Source: Larkinella punicea
GTDB lineage: Bacteria > Bacteroidota > Bacteroidia > Cytophagales > Spirosomataceae
Direction of reading: 5' to 3'
Assembly: GCF_003334855.1 (NCBI RefSeq)
Contig: NZ_QOWE01000015.1
Coordinates: forward strand, 62,001 to 126,000
DNA: 64,000 bases
The position numbers and the translations under genes were made by a program. The notes under the pieces are model-generated. The model was not told the origin of the DNA. It made no database searches and worked only from the letters and a program-made list of their open reading frames with translations. Shown in pieces: positions 32,686 to 41,391 of the stretch (position 1 is the stretch's first letter; each line of letters begins with the position of its first letter).

Positions 32686-34762
32686 TGATCCGGTAAATCT
32701 CGATACTGCCCAACTTCCGAACCTGACGCAGACAACGGATTTCGGCGGGCTGGGGTGCGCGGTCAAAGACAAAATACTTTACGTTCAACTTTTTGAGCTT
32801 GGGTGAGCAGGGGTCAACGCCAACTGCATAACCGTCCTCAAACGTGTTATTGATCACCGTCGAATCCCGGCCGTCGATGTAGGTGTAATACACCGTGTGG
32901 GCATACCGGTTATACGCCGAATCCCGTTTGGCCGTGGGGTCCAGCACCCGCATCGTTTTAAAATCCGGCAGGTTCTTTACGCCACTCAATTGATTGACGC
33001 CGGTGGCCGACACCATGTAGGTAATGTACTGGCTTCCAATAACCACCCAGCGGGCTTTGGGTTCCTGTTCATGCAGTTCACGAATGTTTTTATACAGCAA
33101 ATGATCGGTCAGGGGGGCGAGTCCTTTGGAAACGGGATTGGCTTTGAGACCCGGTAACACAAAAAGAAAAATGGCACTACAGAAAATAACGGTTTGGTAA
33201 GGGAATCGCCAAAAAGGCAGCAACAGCACCGAAAGTGCGGCAAAAAAGAGCGTCGGAAGAAAGACCTGATGCGCTTTGAAAAAACCGTTCGAATCGTTGA
33301 GGTTTAACACCGCAGCGTAAATCATCAGCGCAACCACACCCCCGATGGCCAGCGCCGATACCAGGCCACTGACTTTGATCGGGTGTTTACGAACATAATC
33401 CAGGTACAAGAGCGTCAGAAAGACATTGCCTACCCCGAAAGGTACCTGAGCCCGGCGGGTAGGGCTCAGGTTCAGCAGGGTCATTTTGGCCAGCCAATCC
33501 GGAAAGCCCACTTCGATCCAGGCCCAGAAAATGAGGACGAACAACGAAACCGCCATCAGCAGCGGATCAACTTTGCGTGAATAAACGAACAGCAGAATGA
33601 GAGAGAGGAAAATAACCGGTGCAAAGGTGATAAAATGCGATAGTTCACAGATATTCAACCACTCTTTTGGGAAACGGGCATCGTCGACCAACCAGCTATA
33701 ATATTCTGAAAACCAGTTGGCAATGAAGCCGGTCCCACCCGTTTCGCTTCGTTGGCCGGGATACACGGTATGGCTCATCGCATCGATGGATGATTTGGCG
33801 TCTCCGTAATACATGTAAAAAATAACGCCTAAAAGGGCAAAAGCGGCCCCAAACGTAAGGAGTTTGGCCGGTAATTTGTCAAACAGCCATTCTTTATGAA
33901 ATTCGCGCCAGACGTAGCCCACCAGCAGAAATACCAGCAAATACCCCAGTGGAACCTGGTAAGGCGGATACAAGGCCAATGCAAAAGCCGCGAAGGCCCA
34001 GACGAATAATAATCCACTGACCAGCAAGGCCTTGACCGACCGACCATAAAACAGATAAATGGAAGCGACAACCAGCAGCGCGCCCGGCAGCAGGTTGGGC
34101 AGCAGATAGAACGACCACCGGGCAATTCCGCTGGAAAAAACCAGCCAGAACGCGCCAAAAACCGAAAGCCAGAAGTTGTTGCGGGTCAGCAGCAGCAGCA
34201 GTAAGGTCAAAGCCACCAGCGAGCCGATCACTTTGAACTGCCACCACCAGGCAAAGCCCTGTTCGGGACTCAGCAGAAAAAAGCCCCAGTAATCCGGGCG
34301 GAAGATACTCACGAAATGGTTTACGGGGTAATAACCTACCAGTGCGGGCCGCTCCCCGCCAATGGCCGGATTCTCCAACGGAAAACCATTCTGAATCTGG
34401 GACAGGATGAACGGAGTTGAGACGCCCCACTCATCAATGCGAATAGGGAGTGGTTTGCCGGAAATGAGCCCCCGCCGGGGATCCGACCCGTCCGGAATGA
34501 CCTGATTCCAGTAGGGAATGGATGAATAATGGATTTTTGCCAGGGTTAGCAGCAGAAAAAGACCGACGCAAATGCCAATAAACCATTTTAGACGCTTATC
34601 GAAGACAATGAGTTCAAAGCCTTTGCGACTGGGAATACCGGCGGTAGTGGTTTCAGTTGAAACGACCGATCGGTTTGCTGAGGAATCGATCGGTTGATGA
34701 TTGGAAACGCTTCGGGTCAGGTTGGGTTGTGAGGTAGCCGGTATTTTCTTCTTTTTTGACAT
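32678..34762 (-). CDS. Large polytopic membrane protein, GT-C-like
   Basis: A 694-residue inner-membrane protein I can only place loosely. A Ser/Thr-rich cytoplasmic N-terminus of about 60 residues precedes the first membrane helix (FIGICVGLFLLLTLAKI). A large first periplasmic loop with RIDEWGVSTPFILSQ follows, a layout like GT-C glycosyltransferases with an acidic residue in loop 1. About twelve more helices and a C-terminal periplasmic domain of about 130 residues complete it. It overlaps a glycosyltransferase gene by 8 bp, so a part in glycan assembly is likely. Confidence 0.65.
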   Translation of the reverse strand: MSKKKKIPATSQPNLTRSVSNHQPIDSSANRSVVSTETTTAGIPSRKGFELIVFDKRLKWFIGICVGLFLLLTLAKIHYSSIPYWNQVIPDGSDPRRGLISGKPLPIRIDEWGVSTPFILSQIQNGFPLENPAIGGERPALVGYYPVNHFVSIFRPDYWGFFLLSPEQGFAWWWQFKVIGSLVALTLLLLLLTRNNFWLSVFGAFWLVFSSGIARWSFYLLPNLLPGALLVVASIYLFYGRSVKALLVSGLLFVWAFAAFALALYPPYQVPLGYLLVFLLVGYVWREFHKEWLFDKLPAKLLTFGAAFALLGVIFYMYYGDAKSSIDAMSHTVYPGQRSETGGTGFIANWFSEYYSWLVDDARFPKEWLNICELSHFITFAPVIFLSLILLFVYSRKVDPLLMAVSLFVLIFWAWIEVGFPDWLAKMTLLNLSPTRRAQVPFGVGNVFLTLLYLDYVRKHPIKVSGLVSALAIGGVVALMIYAAVLNLNDSNGFFKAHQVFLPTLFFAALSVLLLPFWRFPYQTVIFCSAIFLFVLPGLKANPVSKGLAPLTDHLLYKNIRELHEQEPKARWVVIGSQYITYMVSATGVNQLSGVKNLPDFKTMRVLDPTAKRDSAYNRYAHTVYYTYIDGRDSTVINNTFEDGYAVGVDPCSPKLKKLNVKYFVFDRAPQPAEIRCLRQVRKLGSIEIYRIND

Positions 34763-34830
34763 ATCCGCAAGGTGATTTTTTTAAAGCTTCTTGTAATTTC
34801 CCGGTGGCAGGGTTGCCTGGGATGTAATTT

Positions 34831-35232
34831 TTACGTCAAATTTGATTGTTTTTCATTCGTCTGCACCATCGTTCCAGGCGTCTGCATATCCATTACTTCC
34901 TTCTTCAAAATCGCTATTTCGTGGGTCAATTCTTTGATCGAATGTTGTAATTTAGAATTGACTACCGACAAATGCACCAGGAAACAGATAATGGCAAAAA
35001 TAGCCATTAAAAAAATGAGCGCGGGGGGATAAAAAACGCCCAATAGCCGGGAGATCTGCGTCAATCCATCGCGCCAAACCGAAAAAACCAGCAAGATGAT
35101 TGCGCAAACAATCCACACAAAGGAATATTCTTCCCGCAGTTTTCCTCTAACAATAAGCCGGGCAATAAAGGCCATGAAAATCAGGGTGCCAACTATACTA
35201 AAAAGCTGAATGGTGATGGGCAGCGATTGCAT
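34831..35232 (-). CDS. DUF2304 membrane protein
   Basis: A 133-residue protein with three hydrophobic segments (residues 6-27, 39-53 and 66-88) and a coiled-coil tail (SIKELTHEIAILKKEVMD). It fits the DUF2304 family, which often sits beside DPM1-like glycosyltransferases, as here: its start lies 3 bp after the stop of the GT2 gene. It may anchor or regulate that enzyme (inference). Confidence 0.8.
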   Translation of the reverse strand: MQSLPITIQLFSIVGTLIFMAFIARLIVRGKLREEYSFVWIVCAIILLVFSVWRDGLTQISRLLGVFYPPALIFLMAIFAIICFLVHLSVVNSKLQHSIKELTHEIAILKKEVMDMQTPGTMVQTNEKQSNLT

Positions 35233-35235
35233 GAG

Positions 35236-35955
35236 CTATATTTTTCGTAAACGAATGTAAACAAACAGGGTACCCAACGTCACTTTGAACAGATAATAGA
35301 CCGATTGAACCCATCCAATGGATGAGGTTCCACCCTGCCGTTCTTCCATCAAAACCGGCACTTCCAGCAGCCGCAGTTTATGCAATCCAAACTGCACGAT
35401 GGCTTCCGGTTCCGGGTATTCGTCGGGATAATAGCGGTTGACAATCTCAATCGTTTTGCGGTTGAAGGCCCGGAAACCCGACGTACTGTCGTGGACGGTT
35501 TTACGGATCAGCAACTGGTTGAGCCAGCGAAAATACCGAATCCCGATGCGCCGGACAAACGACGACTGAAACCCCTGTCGTTCCAAAAACCGGGAGCCGA
35601 TAACGACGTCGGCCTGGTCATCGAACAGCGGTCGCAGCAGTTTTATCAGCCCTTCGGCGGGATGCTGCCCGTCGCCATCGATCTGAACCGCAATGTCATA
35701 CCCCTTGCGATACGCATACTTGTAACCGGCCTGCATGCAGCCACCAATGCCGAGGTTCACGGGCAGGTCGAGGTGCAGGCAGTCCAGCGTGCGGACAACG
35801 GCCATCGTGTTGTCCGTTGAACAATCATTGACCACCAGCGTATCCAGCGACAGGCCGAACCGGGTTTTCACCCAGTGAATATCATTCACAACCGCAGCAA
35901 CCGAACGCTGCTCGTTGTAGCACGGAACCACCACCAGCACCCGAAGTGACTTCAT
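35236..35955 (-). CDS. DPM1/UndP-type family 2 glycosyltransferase
   Basis: A 239-residue GT-A enzyme resembling dolichol/undecaprenyl-phosphate sugar transferases. It has VLVVVPCYNEQRSVAAVV, LVVNDCSTDNTMAV, and the DxD motif AVQIDGDGQHPAEGL. VIGSRFLERQGF and TSGFRAFNRK follow, as in the polyprenyl-phosphate group. It lacks a long C-terminal membrane domain; the adjacent DUF2304 protein may supply membrane contact. The product would be a lipid-linked sugar for GT-C enzymes such as those at 3.8, 8.3 and 32.7 kb. Confidence 0.88.
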   Translation of the reverse strand: MKSLRVLVVVPCYNEQRSVAAVVNDIHWVKTRFGLSLDTLVVNDCSTDNTMAVVRTLDCLHLDLPVNLGIGGCMQAGYKYAYRKGYDIAVQIDGDGQHPAEGLIKLLRPLFDDQADVVIGSRFLERQGFQSSFVRRIGIRYFRWLNQLLIRKTVHDSTSGFRAFNRKTIEIVNRYYPDEYPEPEAIVQFGLHKLRLLEVPVLMEERQGGTSSIGWVQSVYYLFKVTLGTLFVYIRLRKI

Positions 35956-36101
35956 TTTCTTTCTTAGGTAGAACGTTGGACGAGTTAAAGCGGGAATCTG
36001 CTACACGATTTTCAAAGGTAGCAGGACGTATGATTTGGGTCAAATTATGTGCCATAAATTATCCGATGTTTCCCTATCTTACAGCCGATTAGTCAAACTG
36101 A

Positions 36102-37094
36102 ATGAAGCAACTTCTCAAAACCGCCCTTCCCTTTGTCCTGGCAATTTCCCTGCTGACGTATGCGCTGAAGGATATTTCATTCGCCGACATCGGCCGGCAG
36201 TTTCAGCAGGCTCACTATGGCTGGATTGCGCTGGTGGCACTGCTGACGGTTTTGATCTACCTGGTGCGGGGAAAACGCTGGCAGCAGCCGTTGCTGGCGC
36301 TCGGGTATTTTCCGACGGCTTTCCGGGCCACGGTCGCCACGCTGGCGGGTGTCATTGCCAGTATGATCGTGCCGGGTTCCGGCGAACTAACCCGCTGCGC
36401 CACGCTGCAACGGACCGACAATGTACCGTTTTCACAGGGCGTCGGCTCGGTCGTGGCCGAACGAATCATCGACTTAATGATGCTGGGTCTGGTGCTGTTG
36501 CTGACCTTTCTGCTCGAAATAAACCGCGTTAGCAGCTATGTGTCCGGCCTGTCGTTCCGCGTACCGGATAAAACCGCCTGGTTTCTGGCGGGCGGACTTT
36601 TGGCCTTGCTGGTTTTGGCAGGCGCTGGCATTTGGCGTATGTTACTGATTTACAATATAAAACAACATCCGATCGCTCTCAAAATAGCTAACAGTGTTAA
36701 GGGGCTCTGGAAGGGTTTTAACGCCATTCGGCAGCTCCCCAGCCTTTACTTGTTTGTACTTCTAACAGTGTTAAGTCAGTTTTTTTCCTGGCTGAGCACC
36801 TATTGGCTTCTGATGGCACTGGACAGCACGCATTCCCTGCCGCCCACCGCAGCCCTGACGATCCTGGCGGTTAGCTCGCTCGGCGGACTGGCGGTGCCCA
36901 CCCAGGGCGGCATTGGAACCTACCATTTTCTGGTCAGCCGGGTGCTGGTGCTCTACGGTTTTACGCCCGCCGAGGGGGCCGTCGTTGCGACGTTTCTGCA
37001 TGCCGTGGGCTTCGGAATCAATTTAGTTTTAAGCAGCCTGAGCTTCCTGATCGTTCCGTTTATCCTGGCCAAAAACCGGCAGAAAGGAGCCTGA
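36102..37094 (+). CDS. Flippase-like/LPG synthase transmembrane domain protein
   Basis: A 330-residue polytopic membrane protein of the UPF0104/AglD-like family, sharing the membrane domain of lysylphosphatidylglycerol synthase. Diagnostic regions are RATVATLAGVIASMIVPGSGELTRC, given here only by its MIVPGSGELTRC core, VGSVVAERIIDLMMLG, and LAVPTQGGIGTYHFLVS. The catalytic soluble domain of MprF is absent, so lipid translocation or glycan export is more plausible than aminoacylation. It is divergent from the GT2 gene by 146 bp. Confidence 0.8.
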   Translation: MKQLLKTALPFVLAISLLTYALKDISFADIGRQFQQAHYGWIALVALLTVLIYLVRGKRWQQPLLALGYFPTAFRATVATLAGVIASMIVPGSGELTRCATLQRTDNVPFSQGVGSVVAERIIDLMMLGLVLLLTFLLEINRVSSYVSGLSFRVPDKTAWFLAGGLLALLVLAGAGIWRMLLIYNIKQHPIALKIANSVKGLWKGFNAIRQLPSLYLFVLLTVLSQFFSWLSTYWLLMALDSTHSLPPTAALTILAVSSLGGLAVPTQGGIGTYHFLVSRVLVLYGFTPAEGAVVATFLHAVGFGINLVLSSLSFLIVPFILAKNRQKGA

Positions 37095-37150
37095 TGAATC
37101 GGATGTCAACTGTGAACCGACGCCAACATAATTAACCCACAATTTCGTTT

Positions 37151-37158
37151 TATCTTTG
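37151..37158 (+). promoter_or_regulatory. -7 promoter box for the M28 peptidase
   Basis: TATCTTTG exactly matches TAnnTTTG, 65 bases before the chosen ATG. The expected -33 element is not distinct. Confidence 0.5.
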
Positions 37159-37223
37159 CACAAGCAGGGAGGACGATTGTCTATTCCTGCTTTTTGATTT
37201 GTCATTTTCTTCACAACAACTCA

Positions 37224-38819
37224 ATGAAATATTCGATTTTTAGTGCCGGTTTACTGCTGATTGCGCAGCTTGCCACAGCCCAAACCGCCACCGATTATGC
37301 CAATACGATTTCGGCTGCTGATCTCGAAAAACACCTCCGCGTGCTGGCTGCCGACGATATGCAGGGCCGAGAAACCGGTACTGAAGGACAGCGGAAAGCG
37401 GCCGATTACATCGCCAAACAGTTTGCGGCCGAAAATCTGCAAGCGATCGTCAAAACCGACGACGGGAAAACCGGCTATTTTCAGCCGTTCAAGCTATACC
37501 AGAAAACCTGGGGCGATTTTTATGTCAAGGCCGACGGGAAAACGTACACCTACCCCAAAGATTTTATCGTCAACGGCTTGTTTGGCGTGATGCAGGAAGC
37601 GTCGGTAGAAACCGTGTTTGCGGGCTACGGCATTCTGACCGACAAATACAACGACTACGCGAAAATCAATATTCAGGGAAAAGCCGTCGTCATTCTGGAA
37701 GGTGAACCCAAAAAGGCCAACGGGAATTACGTGATTTCCAATTCGGACAAAGCCTCGGAATGGAGCAACGACGAGAGTCTGCGGAAAAAAGTCACGATTG
37801 CCAAGGACAAGGGTGCCGAACAAATTTTCATCGTTTCGGCCGAATCGCCGGAAGCCTACCGCCGGTTGGTGGCCGAACGCAGTGCGCTCATGGGCCGATT
37901 CAATCGCCTGAGCCTCCGCCCTGCCATGGAGAAGATCGGAGCCGTTGGAACGTTCCTGATTACGCAGGACATGGCCGCGGCTGTTCTCAACACAACAACG
38001 GCCAAATTGCAGAGCGCAGTGGCCAAAATTAACAAAACCGGCAAGACCAATTCCGGCGCGTTGAAAGGGAAAATCAGCCTGAAAGCCGAGCGGAAAGATG
38101 TGCAGTTGGAAAGTAGCAACGTGCTCGGGTTTCTGGAAGGCACCGACAAAAAAGACGAAATCGTGGTTATTTCTTCGCATTACGACCACATCGGCGTCAA
38201 TCCGGACGGGCAAGTGAACAACGGCGCCAACGACGACGGTTCGGGAACGGTTTCGGTGATTGAAATTGCGCAGGCCTTTGCCAAAGCCAAAGCCGAAGGG
38301 CACGGCCCGCGCCGGAGCATGCTGTTTCTGACGGTTTCGGGCGAAGAAAAAGGCTTGCTAGGATCGGAATATTACACCGACATGAATCCTGTTTTGCCGC
38401 TGGAAAAAACCGTCTGCGATCTGAACATCGACATGGTGGGCCGCGTCGACGATCTGCACGAAGGCAAATCCGACAACTACATTTATGTCATCGGTTCCGA
38501 CAAATTATCGTCTGAATTGCACCAGATCAGCGAAGATGCCAACCGGAAATACACCATGATGGAACTGGATTACAAGTACAACGAACCCAGCGATCCGCAA
38601 CGGATTTATTACCGCTCCGACCACTACAATTTTGCCAAGCATAAAATTCCCATTATTTTTTACTTCAACGGCCTCCACGCCGACTACCACCGCCCCGGCG
38701 ACGACGTCGAGAAGATCAACTTCACGCTGGCCGAAAAATCCGCCCGGCTGGTGTTTTATACCGCCTGGGAAATTGTGAATCGGGAGAATAAACTGGTGGT
38801 GGACAGCAACAAACCGTAA
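37224..38819 (+). CDS. Secreted M28-family zinc aminopeptidase with PA domain
   Basis: A 531-residue exported peptidase. The ATG giving MKYSIFSAGLLLIAQLATAQ provides a good signal peptide; a longer frame starts ten codons earlier without one. A protease-associated insert covers roughly residues 110-270. The co-catalytic di-zinc site appears in VISSHYDHIGV (His), NNGANDDGSG (bridging Asp), SGEEKGLLGSEYY (base Glu and Glu ligand), DLNIDMVGR (Asp) and LHADYHRPGDD (final His). It probably releases N-terminal residues from periplasmic peptides. Confidence 0.92.
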   Translation: MKYSIFSAGLLLIAQLATAQTATDYANTISAADLEKHLRVLAADDMQGRETGTEGQRKAADYIAKQFAAENLQAIVKTDDGKTGYFQPFKLYQKTWGDFYVKADGKTYTYPKDFIVNGLFGVMQEASVETVFAGYGILTDKYNDYAKINIQGKAVVILEGEPKKANGNYVISNSDKASEWSNDESLRKKVTIAKDKGAEQIFIVSAESPEAYRRLVAERSALMGRFNRLSLRPAMEKIGAVGTFLITQDMAAAVLNTTTAKLQSAVAKINKTGKTNSGALKGKISLKAERKDVQLESSNVLGFLEGTDKKDEIVVISSHYDHIGVNPDGQVNNGANDDGSGTVSVIEIAQAFAKAKAEGHGPRRSMLFLTVSGEEKGLLGSEYYTDMNPVLPLEKTVCDLNIDMVGRVDDLHEGKSDNYIYVIGSDKLSSELHQISEDANRKYTMMELDYKYNEPSDPQRIYYRSDHYNFAKHKIPIIFYFNGLHADYHRPGDDVEKINFTLAEKSARLVFYTAWEIVNRENKLVVDSNKP

Positions 38820-38858
38820 CGGTTTTGGACGGTGAGTTTCCCGATCGGGGAGAACATA

Positions 38859-38905
38859 AAAAAGTTGGCTATCGCAGGATGATCTCTGCCGGTAGCCAAC
38901 TTTTT
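38859..38905. terminator. Intrinsic terminator after the M28 peptidase
   Basis: AAAAAGTTGGCTATCGC and its near-inverse CCGGTAGCCAACTTTTT form a stem of about 17 bp with a loop of roughly 12 bases, followed by T-rich sequence. Because the stem is flanked by A and T runs it could stop transcription from either side. Confidence 0.85.
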
Positions 38906-38968
38906 CTATTTTTTTGATTCACTTTACCTGCTTATAATGAAGTTGTTTAGGATTGCATAGGAAAAAGA

Positions 38969-39059
38969 ATAATAAATGTAAAATGATGAATGCTAAATGT
39001 AAAAATTGTTCTCAATCCAGCATTTTTACATTTTACATTCATCATTTTACATTTATTAT
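38969..39059. repeat. Long AT-rich inverted repeat (arms ~40 bp)
   Basis: The inner and outer halves match over about 40 bases with two to three mismatches; 25 bases at the outer ends (from 38969 and to 39059) are an exact inverse. The sequence is made of recurring AAATGTAAAATGATGAATG-like words. It sits in the 282-bp spacer between the convergent M28 and DUF2911 genes, next to a true terminator, so it is not needed for termination. Confidence 0.75.
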
Positions 39060-39101
39060 TTCCTTTCTTTTTATTCTATTTTGAATGCTAAACAGGTTCA
39101 A

Positions 39102-39950
39102 TTACTTCTTGGCGGAAGCAATCAGATCATTGGCCATTTTTACATAATCCGCATTTTTAGCTTCGCTTGCCAGGGCAACTGTTTTCTCGGCGCTGGCAAT
39201 GGCATTGGCTTTTTCGTTTAATTTCAGTTGAATGCGAGCCTTGAGTAACATCACCCAAAACGCCTTGGGGTTTTGTTCAGTGGCCTTGGTTACCCAGGTA
39301 AGCGCCTGTTTTAAATCCCGGTTGGTATCATAATAATAGCTGGCGGCCTCAAAATAGGCCGGCTTATCAGAAGCCAACGAAGTCTCGATGTTCTTGACAA
39401 TGATCTGGTCAACATCGGCCGTAATGGCTACGGGAACACGGGTTTTATCCCAAATGATTTCCAAAACCGCCGAACTGGACAATATATCGGCGATATTGAG
39501 GGTAAAGTTTTCTACTTTGTTAGCCAATGTAGTCGGTTTTACCGACACCCGCAGAACTTCGTTTTCTTGTTTATAGTCGCCCACGTTAGCACCAAGGTTC
39601 AGGTCTTTGGAAAGCATGACTTGCCAGGTGGTTTTACCGGGAATGGTGAATAATCCATACGTACCTGCTTTCACGTCTTTGCCTTCGAGTTTGACATCCG
39701 ATGAAAAGGTGATTTTAGAAGTAGCATTGGCACCGGTCCGCCACACCTTGTCATAGGGAACCAGATCCCCAAAGATGGTCCGTCCTTTCATGGCTGGTCG
39801 GGAGTATTCCAGCGTAATATCGCCCAGGGCAAAACTTTGTTTGGTGAGTTGGGCGGGGCTGGCGGCTGGTATTTTCAGTTGGGCCTGAGCGGTTGCGCCC
39901 ACCGTCAGAGAAATAGCAAGAACGGTTGTGAGAAACTTAAGTGACTTCAT
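39102..39950 (-). CDS. Secreted DUF2911 protein
   Basis: A 282-residue exported protein with a signal peptide (MKSLKFLTTVLAISLTVGAT region). The DUF2911 domain covers about residues 25-170, with ITLEYSRPAMKGRTIFGDLV, KVWRTGANATSKITFS and GTYGLFTIPG as hallmarks. The C-terminal hundred residues (AASYYYDTNRDLKQALTWV, KAFWVMLLKARIQLKLNE) look like two TPR-type helical repeats. Function is unknown; the family is widespread in Bacteroidota as periplasmic proteins. Confidence 0.88.
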   Translation of the reverse strand: MKSLKFLTTVLAISLTVGATAQAQLKIPAASPAQLTKQSFALGDITLEYSRPAMKGRTIFGDLVPYDKVWRTGANATSKITFSSDVKLEGKDVKAGTYGLFTIPGKTTWQVMLSKDLNLGANVGDYKQENEVLRVSVKPTTLANKVENFTLNIADILSSSAVLEIIWDKTRVPVAITADVDQIIVKNIETSLASDKPAYFEAASYYYDTNRDLKQALTWVTKATEQNPKAFWVMLLKARIQLKLNEKANAIASAEKTVALASEAKNADYVKMANDLIASAKK

Positions 39951-39997
39951 GCGAGTGGAATGATGAATGAATAATTGTACGTTTTTATCTTAAAACG

Positions 39998-40005
39998 CAA
40001 AGGTA
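39998..40005 (-). promoter_or_regulatory. -7 promoter box for the DUF2911 gene
   Basis: TACCTTTG on the minus strand exactly fits TAnnTTTG and lies 47 bases before the ATG. The -33 position lacks a clear TTTG. Confidence 0.5.
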
Positions 40006-40194
40006 CAAAATATTGGCCCGGTATTCTGGTCATTGGCTTCGGTCCAATCGGCCAATTTTTTTATAGAGGATATATTGACTGCGCGCTGATAAATAACTGT
40101 TTAAGCCTATCGCCATTGGAAAGCACCTCTGGCTTATACTCTGTTCGAATAGATCTGATCTGGTATTTTTGGAAAGCACCCTGCTTGAAAACAG

Positions 40195-40224
40195 AAAAAG
40201 GCCACACGATTGTGTGACCTTTTC
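40195..40224 (-). terminator. Terminator of the initiator tRNA gene
   Basis: On the minus strand AAAAGGTCACAC, loop AATC, GTGTGGCCTTTTTC forms a strong stem with a T-tract starting a few bases after the tRNA 3' end. Confidence 0.9.
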
Positions 40225-40228
40225 TTTG

Positions 40229-40301
<73 letters not shown>

Positions 40302-40313
40302 ATGTTGGGACTG

Positions 40314-40343
40314 CAAAGGTAAGGCGTTTTTCATAAAAAACAA
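40314..40343 (-). promoter_or_regulatory. Promoter of the initiator tRNA
   Basis: TACCTTTG (complement of 40314-40321) with TTG 19 bp upstream (complement of 40341-40343) makes a good Bacteroidota promoter, starting transcription a few bases before the tRNA 5' end. Confidence 0.7.
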
Positions 40344-40344
40344 T

Positions 40345-40352
40345 TACCTTTG
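40345..40352 (+). promoter_or_regulatory. -7 promoter box for era
   Basis: TACCTTTG on the plus strand, back to back with the tRNA promoter. The leader to the era ATG would be about 70 bases and contains a terminator-like hairpin. Confidence 0.55.
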
Positions 40353-40365
40353 TGAAAAAATCTGC

Positions 40366-40405
40366 CCCCTCCCGCTATTTTTTTTAGCCGGAGGGGAGTT
40401 TTTTT
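40366..40405 (+). terminator. Terminator-like hairpin inside the era leader
   Basis: CCCCTCCCGCTA (40366-40377) and TAGCCGGAGGGG (40385-40396) pair with one mismatch around a T-only loop, and a run of seven T follows at 40399-40405. It lies between the likely era promoter and the ATG, so it would act as an attenuator unless era has another promoter. Confidence 0.65.
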
Positions 40406-40429
40406 CTATAGTCATTGGTTGTCAATTAC

Positions 40430-41347
40430 ATGGATATTTCAAATGAAACGTACGGCCCGGATCACAAAGCCGGCTATGTCAGCATCATCGGTAAGCCCAA
40501 TGTCGGCAAATCGACGCTGATGAATCAATTGGTGGGCGAGCGGCTTTCGATCATCACGTCAAAAGCGCAAACCACCCGCCACCGCATCATGGGCATCCTC
40601 AACGGGGTGCACGACGGGCAGGAGTTTCAGTTGGTCTATTCGGATACACCCGGTATTATCAAGCCGCAATACCGGTTGCATGAATCGATGATGAGTTTTG
40701 TGCGCGGTTCGCTGGAAGACGCCGATGTGATTCTGTTCGTAACCGACATTTTCGAGAAATACGACGAAAATGACGTGATCGAACGGTTGCAGAAAACGCA
40801 GACCCCGGTTTTGTTGCTCATCAACAAAATCGATCTGGCGACCCCCGAACAGGTGGAGGAGAAAATTCAGTACTGGAAAGAGAACTTCAAATCCGAAGCC
40901 ATCATTCCGATTTCCGCCCTCACCGACATCAACATCAAGCATGTCTTTAAAGCCATTGTAAGCCGCCTGCCGGTTCATCCGCCTTATTTCCCGAAAGACG
41001 AGTTGACCGACCGGCCCGAACGCTTTTTTGCCTCAGAAATCATTCGCGAGAAGATTTTCCTGAACTATAAAAAAGAGGTTCCCTACAGTTGTGAAGTGAT
41101 CATCACGGGCTTTAAAGAAAAAGACGACATCATCGTTGTCCAGTCGGAAATCCTGGTTGAGCGGGCTACTCAACGGGCGATTCTACTGGGCGAAGGGGGT
41201 AAAATGATTAAAAAAACGGGTATTATGGCCCGTGAGGAACTGGAACGCTTCTTCGGCAAGAAGGTGTTCCTTGAACAATACGTAAAAGTTGAACCCGATT
41301 GGCGCACCAAAGAACGGTCGCTGAAGAGGTTTGGGTACGAAGAATAA
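40430..41347 (+). CDS. era: GTPase Era
   Basis: A ribosome-assembly GTPase that binds the 3' end of 16S rRNA. The 305-residue product starts at the ATG for MDISNETYGPDHK; an in-frame TTG five codons earlier is unlikely. The G1 motif is GKPNVGKST, G3 is DTPGI, G4 is NKID and G5 is in the ISALTD segment. The C-terminal KH domain contains the GEGGKMIKKTG RNA-binding loop. It is followed 44 bp later by der, a pairing of two GTPases seen in related genomes. Confidence 0.97.
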   Translation: MDISNETYGPDHKAGYVSIIGKPNVGKSTLMNQLVGERLSIITSKAQTTRHRIMGILNGVHDGQEFQLVYSDTPGIIKPQYRLHESMMSFVRGSLEDADVILFVTDIFEKYDENDVIERLQKTQTPVLLLINKIDLATPEQVEEKIQYWKENFKSEAIIPISALTDINIKHVFKAIVSRLPVHPPYFPKDELTDRPERFFASEIIREKIFLNYKKEVPYSCEVIITGFKEKDDIIVVQSEILVERATQRAILLGEGGKMIKKTGIMAREELERFFGKKVFLEQYVKVEPDWRTKERSLKRFGYEE

Positions 41348-41391
41348 CCGAAGGCCAGCCAACGCGCTCCTTCTTTCCTCTAAAGTGAATC

